Origin: Burkholderia sp. WSM2232
GTDB lineage: Bacteria > Pseudomonadota > Gammaproteobacteria > Burkholderiales > Burkholderiaceae
Length of the DNA: 64,000 bases
Direction: 5' to 3'
Assembly (NCBI RefSeq): GCF_000472545.1
Contig: NZ_AWZV01000008.1
Location: 1-64,000, forward strand
Part shown: in pieces, positions 1-8,479 of the stretch
How positions within the stretch are numbered: position 1 is the stretch's first letter
How the letters are laid out: each line of letters begins with the position of its first letter
Notes under the pieces: generated by a model
Database searches by the model: none
Seen by the model: the letters and a program-made list of their open reading frames with translations, nothing else
What the model was told of the DNA's origin: nothing
Translations under genes and position numbers: made by a program

Positions 1-246
1 AGCGGCCTGCTGGCACGACAGATTCTCCCGCCACATGTGGCTCAGAACGGACATTCTGAACTGCGCATCATAGTGGCTGTACTTCTTGCGCAAACCTTCA
101 CGGCCATGTTGCTCATAAACCGCTATCCAGCGGCGTAACACCGTACAGCCTACGCCATGACGCTGCGCGATCGTCCGCACACCACCAGCTCCGGCTTGAT
201 ATTCCTTAACCAACTTCAGCTTGAACTGCTCACCGTACTTCGCCAT
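1..246 (-). CDS. IS3-family transposase OrfA, partial
   Basis: The first 82 codons of an IS150/InsJ-like OrfA are visible, starting MAKYGEQFKLKLVKEY. They contain two helix-turn-helix segments: the first around residues 20-45 (VRTIAQRHGVGCTVLRRWI), the second beginning near residue 62. In this family OrfA binds the element ends and is joined to the OrfB integrase by a programmed frameshift. The ATG is at 244-246. The gene runs off the left edge, so its length and state are unknown. The weak GGGG ribosome-binding sequence lies in the arm of the hairpin just upstream. Confidence 0.8.
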   Translation of the reverse strand, partial: MAKYGEQFKLKLVKEYQAGAGGVRTIAQRHGVGCTVLRRWIAVYEQHGREGLRKKYSHYDAQFRMSVLSHMWRENLSCQQAA

Positions 247-254
247 GAAAAACA

Positions 255-288
255 CCCCAAAGGTTGGATCGGTGTCCAACTTTTGGGG
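255..288. promoter_or_regulatory. hairpin between IS end and orfA start
   Basis: CCCCAAAGGTTGGA (255-268) and TCCAACTTTTGGGG (275-288) form a long near-perfect inverted repeat with a 6-nt loop. It sits between the IS terminus and the orfA start. In a transcript entering from flanking DNA it would sequester the GGGG ahead of the ATG, a common IS device against transposase expression by read-through. The role is inferred from position. Confidence 0.55.
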
Positions 289-348
289 TGCAGTTCATAA
301 GAGACGCCGTTTTCCATTCGATGCCCGAGCGCTGACCGTCCGTCCCCG

Positions 349-1731
349 TCAGTTCAGCCGCATACGTTGCAGCTTGTTGTAGAGCGTTTTCGGACTGATG
401 CCGAGCAGCGACGCCGCCCTATGACGCGTGCCGCCGACCGCGTCGAGCGTCGCGCGAATGAGCATTTCCTCGACATCCGCGAGCGGCGTGCCGACCGTCA
501 CCTGCACACGGCTGCCGTTCAGGTCGCGGCCGTTCACAGAGCCTGCTTCGTCCGCACGCAGCGACTCCAACACGTCACCCGACGCGTGATAGGCGCGTCG
601 CACGCGGTCCTGCAGTTCGCGCACATTGCCTGGCCATTCGTAGCTCAGACATTCGCGCAGGAAATTCGGCCCAATCTGTTTCGCGACTTCGGAAGCGCCG
701 CGCGCGGCAGCGTCATGATTCAATTCGTCGACGATAGCCTGCGCCATCAGCGCCGGATCTTCGCCGCGCTCGCGCAACGGCGGTAACGTCACGGCGGCCG
801 CTTCGAGGCGCAGCGCGAGGTCCTGGTGCAGGCTGCCGTCTGCGACCGCGGCGCGCGGCGGCTTGCGGGTCGACGCGATCAGGCGGAAATCGGTCACCAC
901 CTGGCTCGTGCCGCCCACGCGCATGAAGGTCTGCGAATCGAGCGCGCGCAGCAGCGCCTCCTGTTGCGCACGCGGCAACTCCGCGATTTCGTCGATGAAC
1001 AGCGTGCCGCCGCTCGCCTGCTCGAACAGACCCGGCTCGCGCTGCTCCGCGCCGCTGAACGCGCCGCGCTCGTGGCCGAACAGCACACTGTCGAGCGAGC
1101 GCAGCGCCACCGCGCCGCCCGCGCTGCGGCAGTCGAGTGTCACGAACGGGCCTTTGCGGCGCCGGCTCATGTCGTGCATCGTGCGGGCCGCGACCTGCTT
1201 ACCAGTGCCGGCTTCGCCTGAAATGAGCACGGCCGCTTCGGTTGGCGCGATGTGTTCGATCGTGTCGTAGACGTGCTGCATGGCGCCACTGCGGCCGAGC
1301 ATGGAACCGAAACGGCCCAGTTGGCGCAGCGACGCGCGCAGCGTCTGCACCTCCTCCGTCAGTTCGTATGGGCGCGGAATGCGCGCAAGCAGGCTGCGCA
1401 GCCGCGGAATATTGACGGGCTTCAGCAGATAGTCCCAGATGCCGTGCCGCAACCCCTCGATAGCGCTTTCGACGGTCGCGTTGCCGGTCATGACGATGAC
1501 GGGCAACGCGCCGCCTGGCGGATGCGCGGGCAGATGCTGCAACAGGTCGAGCCCGCTGCCGTCGGGAAGATTCAGGTCGACCAGCACGACGTCGGGGATG
1601 AAGCGCGTCAGAGCGGCCCGCGCTTCGGCGAGTGTCGTCGCCGTGTCGACGGAAAAGCCGTCGGCGGCAAGAATGGCGGACAGGCCCGACAGGCTATTGG
1701 GATCGTCTTCAACAATCAGGGCGTGTGGCAT
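349..1731 (-). CDS. sigma-54-dependent response regulator (NtrC family)
   Basis: This 460-aa protein has a receiver domain (residues 1-120, acidic pair E8-D9, phospho-acceptor D52 in VLVDLNLPDG). An AAA+ sigma-54 activation domain follows (Walker A GEAGTGKQ near 170, Walker B GGTLFIDEI). A Fis-type helix-turn-helix ends the protein (RHRAASLLGISPKTLYNKL). It should activate RNA polymerase-sigma54 after phosphorylation by a cognate kinase. The sigma-54 contact loop reads GAFSGA instead of the usual GAFTGA, a conservative but notable change. No histidine kinase gene is adjacent: downstream is an IS end and upstream a CsbD-like gene, so it is an orphan here. The target genes are unknown. Confidence 0.9.
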   Translation of the reverse strand: MPHALIVEDDPNSLSGLSAILAADGFSVDTATTLAEARAALTRFIPDVVLVDLNLPDGSGLDLLQHLPAHPPGGALPVIVMTGNATVESAIEGLRHGIWDYLLKPVNIPRLRSLLARIPRPYELTEEVQTLRASLRQLGRFGSMLGRSGAMQHVYDTIEHIAPTEAAVLISGEAGTGKQVAARTMHDMSRRRKGPFVTLDCRSAGGAVALRSLDSVLFGHERGAFSGAEQREPGLFEQASGGTLFIDEIAELPRAQQEALLRALDSQTFMRVGGTSQVVTDFRLIASTRKPPRAAVADGSLHQDLALRLEAAAVTLPPLRERGEDPALMAQAIVDELNHDAAARGASEVAKQIGPNFLRECLSYEWPGNVRELQDRVRRAYHASGDVLESLRADEAGSVNGRDLNGSRVQVTVGTPLADVEEMLIRATLDAVGGTRHRAASLLGISPKTLYNKLQRMRLN

Positions 1732-2088
1732 GGCGAGCGCAACTTTTTAGATGGATGGAATACCCGCTGCTGCGCGCGGAGATTGCGACGCACGGCGCGG
1801 GCACGATGGCTGGCCGGTACTGTCGGTCGGATGCGTCGCCACGCCCGCGGCGTCAGCCGAGGCGGCGCAATGGCGACCCTCCAGTCGGCATGTGCGCGGT
1901 ATCCGGCGTGCATCACACCGGGCGAAGCGGGCGGCGAGTCGACTCACGTAGTTCTGGTCCTTTGCTGTGGCAAAGGGGCGATTCGCGACTCACCGATTCG
2001 CGTCGCGCCGCCCCGGTCAAAATCCACCGGCCTCCTCGCCGCCACAGTGCGACGGGCGAGGGCGCCGGTACTTACCTCACTTCTGCTG
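1732..2088. other. intergenic, 357 bp, no feature found
   Basis: This is the upstream region of the response regulator and the downstream region of the CsbD-like gene. Short overlapping ORFs occur on both strands, but none has a ribosome binding site or recognisable product. I see no clear -24/-12 sigma-54 element, strong -10/-35 pair or terminator. Confidence 0.5.
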
Positions 2089-2295
2089 TCAGAAATCCCG
2101 GTTGCTGTCGAAGAAGCGGCGCACTTCGCGCTCCGCGTCCTCGCGGGTCTTGCCATAACGTTCCTGGATGAGGCCGGCGAGGCGGTCGGCGCGGCCTTCG
2201 GCCATCGTCAATTCGTCGTCCGTCAGTTCGCCCCATGCCGCTTTGGCTTTGCCAACCAGTTGCTTCCACTTGCCTTCAGCGATGTCGTTGTTCAT
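2089..2295 (-). CDS. CsbD-like general stress protein
   Basis: A 68-aa hydrophilic protein starting MNNDIAEGKWKQLVGKAK, the signature opening of the CsbD family, and ending in the usual acidic/basic helix (EDAEREVRRFFDSN). CsbD proteins are small, abundant and induced by general stress; their molecular role is not known. I chose the ATG at 2293-2295 over one seven codons upstream because GGAG lies at proper spacing and the family alignment begins here. An AT-rich TTATATT lies about 25 bp upstream and could be a -10, but I cannot assign a sigma factor. Confidence 0.85.
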   Translation of the reverse strand: MNNDIAEGKWKQLVGKAKAAWGELTDDELTMAEGRADRLAGLIQERYGKTREDAEREVRRFFDSNRDF

Positions 2296-2474
2296 CTCGC
2301 ATCTCCGCAATCGCAAAATATAAGGTAAATGCTGACTAGCATGATTTGTGCCAATCCATTTTGACCCGCCAGATCAAGGGTTTATGTCCGGTCGAGGCGG
2401 AAAGAAGCGGCGCGGCGGCCGGCAATTTGAAGAAAATTGCCGGTAAAGTTTTCCTCAACGATACCCGGCGGCAC

Positions 2475-2508
2475 AAAAAAGAAAAAGCGCCCGTGTGGGC
2501 GCTTTTCT
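2475..2508 (-). terminator. Rho-independent terminator of efp
   Basis: On the minus strand AGAAAAGCGCCC, loop ACAC, then GGGCGCTTTTTC is followed by a T-rich tail. It begins about 50 bp after the efp stop codon. Confidence 0.85.
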
Positions 2509-2555
2509 GAATTTTCCCGGCGCGCGCGGCGGCGCGCGGGAGAAGGGGCCGGCGC

Positions 2556-3113
2556 TTAGGCGCGGCTGCGGTACTCGTGCGTACGCGTGTCGATTTCGAT
2601 CTTGTCGCCGATATTGCAGAAAAGCGGCACTTGCAGTTCGAAACCGGTGTTCAGCTTGGCGTTCTTCAGCACCTTGCCCGACGACGTGTCGCCCTTGACA
2701 GCCGGTTCCGTGTAGATGATCTCGCGGACCAGCGTGGTCGGCAGTTCCACCGAGATGGCCTTGTCGTTGTAGAAAACGACTTCGCAAGCCATGCCGTCTT
2801 CGAGGTAGTTCATCGCGTCGCCCATCATTTCGGCCTCGACTTCATACTGGTTGTAGTCGGCGTCCATGAACACGTACATCGGGTCGGCGAAGTACGAGTA
2901 CGTCACTTCCTTACGCTCGAGCACGACGACGTCGAACTTGTCGTCTGCCTTGTACACGCTTTCCATGCCTGCGCCGGTCAGCAGGTTCTTGAACTTCATC
3001 TTGACGACGGCGGAGTTGCGGCCCGATTTGTTGTATTCGGCCTTTTGCACGACCATGGCGTCTGCGCCGATCATCACGACGTTGCCGGTGCGGAGTTCCT
3101 GTGCGGTCTTCAT
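2556..3113 (-). CDS. efp: elongation factor P (arginine-32 type)
   Basis: This 185-aa EF-P has the three-domain OB-fold architecture and normal length. It binds ribosomes stalled at polyproline and promotes peptide bond formation. The modification loop reads [10 protein letters not shown] with arginine at position 32, not the lysine that EpmA modifies in E. coli. Arg32 EF-P is activated by rhamnosylation by EarP, and the earP gene lies just upstream on the same strand (start at 4720, stop at 3518), which fits. About 400 bp separate the two genes, so efp may have its own promoter. A terminator follows. Confidence 0.97.
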   Translation of the reverse strand: MKTAQELRTGNVVMIGADAMVVQKAEYNKSGRNSAVVKMKFKNLLTGAGMESVYKADDKFDVVVLERKEVTYSYFADPMYVFMDADYNQYEVEAEMMGDAMNYLEDGMACEVVFYNDKAISVELPTTLVREIIYTEPAVKGDTSSGKVLKNAKLNTGFELQVPLFCNIGDKIEIDTRTHEYRSRA

Positions 3114-3517
3114 AAAACTGTCCTGTGCGAAATAAGTAGCTGTAACTGGTGCTCAACGGCATACGGCGCAAGCGGCTTCGACGTTCCTGCGCGCCGCTTT
3201 GGCCGGGACGACCCGGCGCAAAACAGTGCATGAAGCGTGGGTTGGCTTGCCGGGGGATTCGCGACGGACGCTGCAGACAGACTTGCCCATGCAGCGCGCC
3301 TCACCGTTCCCCGCAGTCCGTTACCTGCTTTTTACCCGATGCGGGCGTGTACACGAGTGGCGCCGGCCGGCAGCGTGGTCCTGGGGCAGTGTTACGCCGT
3401 TTTGTGCGGGGTTTTCCGCGCCAAACGCGGGTTTTTTCGCGCCACATTAAACCGGAAACACCAGGATTGTTCGCTGCGATCGGGCCGCGCTTGCGTCGTC
3501 GGCCGTTGGATAACCGC
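3114..3517. other. intergenic, 404 bp between earP and efp
   Basis: This stretch should hold the efp promoter, but no convincing -35/-10 pair is visible. On the plus strand CCGCG (3416-3420), loop CCAAA, CGCGG (3426-3430) and then GTTTTTT looks like an intrinsic terminator pointing away from any known plus-strand gene. No coding sequence is supported. Confidence 0.45.
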
Positions 3518-4720
3518 TTATTTTAACTGAGTCTTTGTGAACAAGGCCAGATTTCCCGCGAGGTCGCCAACTTGCGCGAGTTCGGCCGCCCATTCGGCCG
3601 CGCGCTGCTTAAGCGCGGGGTAGTGACGGCACAGGTCCGCCCAGTCGGGGGTGCCCGCGCCGTTCCACGCGTGCCAGAAGCGTGCGAGTGCAGCGGCGGA
3701 ATCTTCACAAAGCGTGCGGGTGTAATGCGCGAGTGCGGCGTCGAGTTTAGGCAGATGAGCGTCGTCGGCTTGCGGATAGATGTGCCAGACAAAGGGTTTC
3801 GTCGCCCACTGAGCGCGCACGAACGAATCCTCGCCCCGCACGAAATTGATGTCGCTGGCCCACAGCAGCGCGTCGTAAGCTGACTGCTTCGTGAACGCGA
3901 GGCCGCGGGCGCTCAGGGCGCCGCGCTCGGCGCGAGCGCCCGCGCCAAACGAAGGGAGTCCGAAAAAACGCGCCAGTGCGCCGGAGATGCGGCCCTCCGG
4001 CGCGAGCAGCACGACCGGCTGGGTGCTGTCGCGCCACTGTGCGAGCAGGCTGTCGACGGCGGGATTTTCGTAGGCGAAGAGCGACACGACGGTCGCCCCA
4101 ACGGGCGGTGCATCGCCGACGGTTGCGTGCCACCAGGCGTCGCGTGCGGCCGGCGACGCTTCGAACGCGGCGCGCGCGGCATCTAGACCTTGTTCCTTCA
4201 GCACGCCGCCGGTGCCCGGCCCGAGACCGGGAAAGAAAAACGTTTTGACGAGCGGATAGTGCGGATGCGGCGAGGGCCGCAGGTGAAAGTCCGCGACCCA
4301 GTCTTCGGCGCTCAGATATTCGAGGTTGATCCACACGGGCGCGCGCTCGCGCTGCGCCATTGCCGTCACGTAGACGGGAGGCAGCTCGCAGGCGAATGCC
4401 TCGATCACGACGTCCGCGACCTCGAGCGTGTCGCCCGCGTGCGTGGGCGTGTGCCAATGCTCGACGACGATCCCCTCGACCATCTGCCGCGAGCGATCCA
4501 GTGCGAGCGACGGGCACAGCTTCTGGAACGCCGCCAGCTCGTCGACGAAGACGCGGACCTGCCAGCCATGCTCGCTCGCCAGTTGCTGCGCGAGGCGCCA
4601 GCAGACACCGATATCGCCGAAGTTGTCGATCACCGCGCAGAAAATATCGCAGGCAATCGCAACGGATGGTTCGGCGGGCGGGGCGACGGATGAAGCAGTG
4701 AGCGGCGCGGGGGAGGACAT
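3518..4720 (-). CDS. earP: EF-P arginine rhamnosyltransferase EarP
   Basis: A 400-aa protein of the EarP (formerly DUF2331) family, a GT-B inverting glycosyltransferase that transfers rhamnose from dTDP-L-rhamnose to Arg32 of EF-P. The N-terminal CAVIDNFGDIGVCWR segment carries the conserved catalytic aspartates. The C-terminal RGEDSFVRAQWATKPFVWHIYPQ segment is the family's nucleotide-sugar binding signature. The ATG at 4718-4720 was chosen because an open extension to 4888 would overlap divergent uvrC and lacks family similarity; GGGAGG-like purines lie nearby. It forms a modifier-substrate pair with efp downstream. Confidence 0.95.
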   Translation of the reverse strand: MSSPAPLTASSVAPPAEPSVAIACDIFCAVIDNFGDIGVCWRLAQQLASEHGWQVRVFVDELAAFQKLCPSLALDRSRQMVEGIVVEHWHTPTHAGDTLEVADVVIEAFACELPPVYVTAMAQRERAPVWINLEYLSAEDWVADFHLRPSPHPHYPLVKTFFFPGLGPGTGGVLKEQGLDAARAAFEASPAARDAWWHATVGDAPPVGATVVSLFAYENPAVDSLLAQWRDSTQPVVLLAPEGRISGALARFFGLPSFGAGARAERGALSARGLAFTKQSAYDALLWASDINFVRGEDSFVRAQWATKPFVWHIYPQADDAHLPKLDAALAHYTRTLCEDSAAALARFWHAWNGAGTPDWADLCRHYPALKQRAAEWAAELAQVGDLAGNLALFTKTQLK

Positions 4721-4869
4721 CGGCAGGGCTCGGGCGGACGCGGAATGTTCTAAACTGGCGATTCTAAAGCACTCGTATGAAAGCCTCCTCCGGAGTTTGC
4801 CGTGCCAGACTGCATGCCGGGCGGCCCACGGCGCGAGGCTTCCAAGACAGTCCACCCAGCCGATCCTGC

Positions 4870-7071
4870 ATGACCGAACCCGAAGCAAGCATTGAATTCG
4901 AGCCCAAGAAAGTGCTCGCCCAATTGCCGCATCTGCCAGGCGTGTATCGCTACTACGATACGCATGGCGCCGTGCTGTACGTCGGCAAGGCGCGCGATCT
5001 GAAAAAGCGCGTGTCGAGCTATTTCACCAAGACGCAACTGTCGCCGCGCATCGCGATGATGGTCACGCGCATTGCGCGCATCGAGACGACCGTCACGCGT
5101 TCCGAGGCCGAAGCGCTGCTGCTCGAAAACAATCTGATCAAGGCGCTCGCGCCGCGCTACAACATCCTGTTTCGCGACGACAAGTCGTACCCGTACCTGA
5201 AGCTGACGGGGCACAAGTTCCCGCGCATGGCCTATTACCGTGGCGCCGTGGATCGCAAGAACCAGTACTTCGGGCCGTTTCCGAGCGCGTGGGCCGTGCG
5301 CGAAAGCATTCAGATCCTGCAGCGGGTCTTTCAGTTGCGCACCTGCGAGGACTCGGTGTTCAACAACCGCACGCGGCCGTGCCTGCTGCATCAGATCGGA
5401 CGCTGCACGGCGCCGTGCGTCGGCAACATCGGCGAAGAAGACTATGCGCGCGACGTGGCGAACGCCTCGCGCTTTCTGCTTGGTCGCCAGGGCGAAGTGA
5501 TGAAGGAGCTCGAGCAGAAGATGCATGCGTTCGCGAGCGAGCTGAAGTTCGAGCAGGCCGCCGCGGTGCGCAACCAGATGAGTTCGCTGTCGACCGTGCT
5601 GCATCAGCAGGCGATCGAAGTGGGTAGCGACAGCGACGTCGATATTCTCGCGGTAGTCGCGCTCGGCGGCCGCGTGTGCGTGAATCTCGCAATGGTGCGC
5701 GGCGGCCGGCATCTGGGCGACAAGGCGTATTTCCCCGCCCATGTGGAAAGCGCGCTGACCGCGGAAGAGGGTGGACTCGAAGACGGCGACGGTGGCGATC
5801 TGCTCGCCGATCTTGCGTCGGACGCGACTTCTCCGGTCGAACAGGACGCGGACAACGAGGCAACTGGCGACGCGCAATCAGTTGACGCCGATGCCGATGC
5901 CGATGCCGATGCCGATGCCCTCGCCATCGCACAGGAACTACCACCAGAAGGCGACGACACCAGCGACGCCGACGCCACTGCCGACGAAGCGCCCGAGAAA
6001 GGGCGCAAACACCGCGCCGTGGCCGGGATTGAATCCGAAGTGCTCGAGGCATTCATCGCGCAGCACTATCTCGGCAACCGTGTGCCGCCCGTGCTCGTGG
6101 TGAGCCATGCGCCGGCCACGCGTGAGCTCGTCGACGTGTTGATCGAGCAGGCCGGCCATAAGGTCACCGTGCTGCGTCAACCGCAAGGCCAGCGGCGCGC
6201 GTGGCTTGCCATGGCCGAGCAGAACGCGCGGCTTGCGCTCGCTCGTCTGCTGTCGGAACAGGGGTCGCAGCAGGCCCGCACGCGCGCGCTCACCGACACG
6301 CTCGGCATGGAATGCGACGACCTCGCACATGTGCGGATCGAATGTTTCGACATCAGTCACACGATGGGCGAGGCGACGCAGGCGTCGTGCGTCGTGTATC
6401 ACCATCACAAAATGCAGTCGTCGGAATATCGCCGTTACAACATCACCGGCATCACGCCCGGCGACGACTACGCGGCGATGCGCCAGGTCCTCACGCGCCG
6501 CTACGAGAAGATGGTCGCACAAGCCGCCGCAAATGCCGCAGACGAAGCCGCCGAACTGCAAAGCGACGCCGCCGCGGATCCGTCGTTGACGCCGGAGGCG
6601 GCCGAGCCGGTGGCCGCGGGCGGCGTGTTGCCGACCATCGTGCTGATCGACGGCGGCAAGGGCCAGGTCGAAATCGCGCGGCAGGTGTTCACGGAGCTGG
6701 GACTGGACACCGGCATGCTGGTCGGGGTCGCGAAGGGCGAGGGGCGCAAGGTCGGCCTGGAAACCCTGATTTTCGCCGACGGCCGCGCGCCGCTCGAACT
6801 CGGCAAGGAAAGCGCCGCGCTGATGCTGGTCGCGCAGATCCGCGACGAGGCGCACCGCTTCGCCATCACCGGCATGCGCGCGAAGCGCGGCAAGACGCGC
6901 CAGACCTCGCGGCTGGAGGAACTCGAGGGCGTTGGCGCGAAACGGCGGCAGCGGCTGCTCGCGCGCTTTGGTGGACTGCGCGGCGTGGTCGCGGCGAGCG
7001 TCGAAGATCTCGCGAGTGTCGAAGGCATTTCGCAGGCGCTCGCCGAGCAGATCTACCGGCAATTGCACTGA
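4870..7071 (+). CDS. uvrC: excinuclease ABC subunit C
   Basis: A 733-aa UvrC, the nuclease that makes both incisions in nucleotide excision repair. Domains in order are GIY-YIG (residues 15-95, [11 protein letters not shown]...LYVGKAR), cysteine-containing region, UVR motif ([19 protein letters not shown], near 215), RNase H-like endonuclease ([17 protein letters not shown], near 495, and DGGKGQ) and tandem helix-hairpin-helix to the end. It is about 120 residues longer than E. coli UvrC. The excess is an acidic low-complexity insert at roughly 297-382, including six alternating Asp-Ala pairs, and an Ala/Glu-rich insert near 560. The start at 4870 matches the family. It is divergent from earP. 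Confidence 0.97.
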   Translation: MTEPEASIEFEPKKVLAQLPHLPGVYRYYDTHGAVLYVGKARDLKKRVSSYFTKTQLSPRIAMMVTRIARIETTVTRSEAEALLLENNLIKALAPRYNILFRDDKSYPYLKLTGHKFPRMAYYRGAVDRKNQYFGPFPSAWAVRESIQILQRVFQLRTCEDSVFNNRTRPCLLHQIGRCTAPCVGNIGEEDYARDVANASRFLLGRQGEVMKELEQKMHAFASELKFEQAAAVRNQMSSLSTVLHQQAIEVGSDSDVDILAVVALGGRVCVNLAMVRGGRHLGDKAYFPAHVESALTAEEGGLEDGDGGDLLADLASDATSPVEQDADNEATGDAQSVDADADADADADALAIAQELPPEGDDTSDADATADEAPEKGRKHRAVAGIESEVLEAFIAQHYLGNRVPPVLVVSHAPATRELVDVLIEQAGHKVTVLRQPQGQRRAWLAMAEQNARLALARLLSEQGSQQARTRALTDTLGMECDDLAHVRIECFDISHTMGEATQASCVVYHHHKMQSSEYRRYNITGITPGDDYAAMRQVLTRRYEKMVAQAAANAADEAAELQSDAAADPSLTPEAAEPVAAGGVLPTIVLIDGGKGQVEIARQVFTELGLDTGMLVGVAKGEGRKVGLETLIFADGRAPLELGKESAALMLVAQIRDEAHRFAITGMRAKRGKTRQTSRLEELEGVGAKRRQRLLARFGGLRGVVAASVEDLASVEGISQALAEQIYRQLH
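5890..5919 (+). repeat. hexanucleotide tandem repeat in uvrC
   Basis: Five perfect copies of GATGCC, preceded by one variant copy GACGCC at 5884-5889, encode Asp-Ala pairs at UvrC residues 339-350 in the linker between the UVR and RNase H-like domains. Six-base units keep frame, so copy changes alter linker length only. Confidence 0.95.
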
Positions 7072-7236
7072 CTGCGAACAAACGCTCGGGACGGCGCTCG
7101 CCCGAAAGGCGGGCGGGCGCGTCGCCCAACGTGTTCACGCCAGACGCATGCATCGGACTCGCGGCGCCGCTTTGCTTGTGGCAGCCACGGTGACACGGCA
7201 CAATTGCATCTCTCCTGTCAGACGTTGCGCCTGCCC

Positions 7237-7830
7237 ATGCCGTTCAATTTCCCGATTTTCCTGACCTGGCTGCGGATCGTCCTGATCCCGCTCGTCGTCG
7301 GCGTGTTCTATTTGCCCGACATGATGATGAGCCCCGCGCACCGCAATCTCGCCGCGGCGACCATCTTCGTGCTGGCCGCGCTGACAGACTGGTTCGACGG
7401 CTATCTGGCTCGCAAGTGGAATCAGACTTCGGCGTTCGGCGCGTTTCTCGATCCAGTCGCGGACAAACTCATGGTGACCGCCGCGTTGCTCGTGCTGGTG
7501 CAGCTCGCTCGCATCGACTCGGCGATCGCGCTTGTGATCGTCGGACGCGAGATCGCCATTTCGGCGCTGCGGGAATGGATGGCGCAGATCGGAGCGTCGA
7601 AGAGCGTCGCCGTGAATTCGCTCGGCAAATTCAAGACTGCATGCCAGATGGTGGCAATTCCGATGCTGCTGTTCAACGGTCCGCTGTCGTTCGGCGGCGG
7701 CGTGGCGATCGACACGCGCACGTGGGGCCTGTGGCTTATCTATCTTGCGGCCTTCCTGACCATCTGGTCGATGCTCTATTACATGAAGCTCGCATGGCCG
7801 CAAATTCGCGAGCGCGGCGGGGCTGTGTGA
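7237..7830 (+). CDS. pgsA: CDP-diacylglycerol-glycerol-3-phosphate phosphatidyltransferase
   Basis: A 197-aa inner-membrane enzyme making phosphatidylglycerophosphate, the committed step to phosphatidylglycerol and cardiolipin. The CDP-alcohol phosphotransferase motif is complete: DG(x2)AR(x8)G(x3)D(x3)D within DWFDGYLARKWN...GAFLDPVADK (residues about 60-85). Several hydrophobic helices flank it. The ATG at 7237 gives the family N-terminus MPFNFPIFLTWLRI. It follows uvrC by 165 bp and precedes tRNA genes, an arrangement also known from other proteobacteria (uvrC-pgsA-glyW-cysT). Confidence 0.97.
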   Translation: MPFNFPIFLTWLRIVLIPLVVGVFYLPDMMMSPAHRNLAAATIFVLAALTDWFDGYLARKWNQTSAFGAFLDPVADKLMVTAALLVLVQLARIDSAIALVIVGREIAISALREWMAQIGASKSVAVNSLGKFKTACQMVAIPMLLFNGPLSFGGGVAIDTRTWGLWLIYLAAFLTIWSMLYYMKLAWPQIRERGGAV

Positions 7831-7959
7831 ACCGGTGCGCTTCCTTGCGCGGCTGCTTCCGTGGCTGCTTGATATGACACGCGCATGCTGTTGAGAGCCG
7901 GTGCACGACGGCGACTTCGTGAGTCAATTCTGTTCGGTTAAAGAGATAGGCGAAAGGGG

Positions 7960-7988
7960 TTGACACGTTTCGGTCGTTTCTCCATAAT
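7960..7988 (+). promoter_or_regulatory. sigma-70 promoter of the tRNA-Gly/tRNA-Cys unit
   Basis: A perfect -35 TTGACA (7960-7965), a 17-bp spacer and -10 CATAAT (7983-7988) stand about 125 bp before tRNA-Gly, giving a long 5' leader that must be processed. Confidence 0.85.
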
Positions 7989-8112
7989 CTCGTTTCTCCG
8001 ATGCACGCAGTTTGAAACGTCGGATGCAGTAGCGGCAAAAAGGCAGCAGTAGGGCCTTTTAAGCGGCATAAGGCAGCGTGAAGCAGTACAAAGCAACACC
8101 AAGCAGTACTAC

Positions 8113-8188
8113 GCGGGAGTAGCTCAGTTGGTAGAGCGCAACCTTGCCAAGGTTGAGGTCGCGAGTTCGAGCCTCGTCTCCCGCTCCA
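8113..8188 (+). tRNA. tRNA-Gly (GCC)
   Basis: A 76-nt cloverleaf: acceptor GCGGGAG/CTCCCGC, D loop AGCTCAGTTGGTAGAGC, anticodon stem-loop with GCC, T arm GCGAGTTCGAGCCTCGT, and a genome-encoded CCA end. It is expressed from the strong promoter upstream. Confidence 0.97.
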
Positions 8189-8194
8189 TACATC

Positions 8195-8217
8195 AGGGAA
8201 GCAACGCTTCCCTTTTT
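8195..8217 (+). terminator. terminator-like hairpin after tRNA-Gly
   Basis: AGGGAAGC, loop AAC, GCTTCCCT then TTTTTG. It lies between the two tRNAs, so it may attenuate or define the 3' end of tRNA-Gly; some read-through is needed for tRNA-Cys unless that gene has its own promoter. Confidence 0.7.
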
Positions 8218-8285
8218 GTTTGATGGACTGACGGTTGTCCATCCAACAAACCGGCGGATCTGCAACTAGATTCCCCTCCGCTTGC

Positions 8286-8359
8286 GGCGCGATAGCAAAG
8301 CGGTTATGCAGCGGCCTGCAAAGCCGTTTAGGCCGGTTCGACTCCGGCTCGCGCCTCCA
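8286..8359 (+). tRNA. tRNA-Cys (GCA)
   Basis: A 74-nt cloverleaf: acceptor GGCGCGA/TCGCGCC, anticodon loop CTGCAAA with GCA, T arm with GGTTCGACTCC and an encoded CCA. It pairs with tRNA-Gly downstream of pgsA. Confidence 0.96.
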
Positions 8360-8373
8360 GTAGTTGAAGTAAA

Positions 8374-8406
8374 GAAAAGCCCCGATACGTCGGGGCTTTT
8401 CTTTTT
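8374..8406 (+). terminator. terminator after tRNA-Cys
   Basis: GAAAAGCCCCGA, loop TACG, TCGGGGCTTTTC then TTTTT. A strong intrinsic terminator closing the tRNA unit. Confidence 0.92.
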
Positions 8407-8479
8407 GTGCATCCGCAGTCCGCAGCGCATAGCAGACAGTGTGCGACACGCATCGCCGCGCATACGGCGCGCACACGAC

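Larger units (their letters stand above)
1..297 (-). mobile_element. IS3-family (IS150-like) element, one end
   Basis: The end of an insertion sequence enters from the left edge. Its terminal inverted repeat ends at 297 and, read inward, begins TGAACTGCACCCCAAAAG, the TG...CA type of end used by IS3-family elements. Inside it lie a hairpin (255-288) and the start of orfA. The rest of the element (orfB transposase and the other end) is outside the window, so intactness and target duplication cannot be judged. It stops about 50 bp from the stop codon of the neighbouring response regulator. Confidence 0.8.

Noticed and set aside
2419..2442. CCGGCAATTT-GAAG-AAATTGCCGG hairpin between the csbD-like and efp genes
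   Set aside because: No T-run follows closely and no gene end lies close by, so I could not assign it a role.
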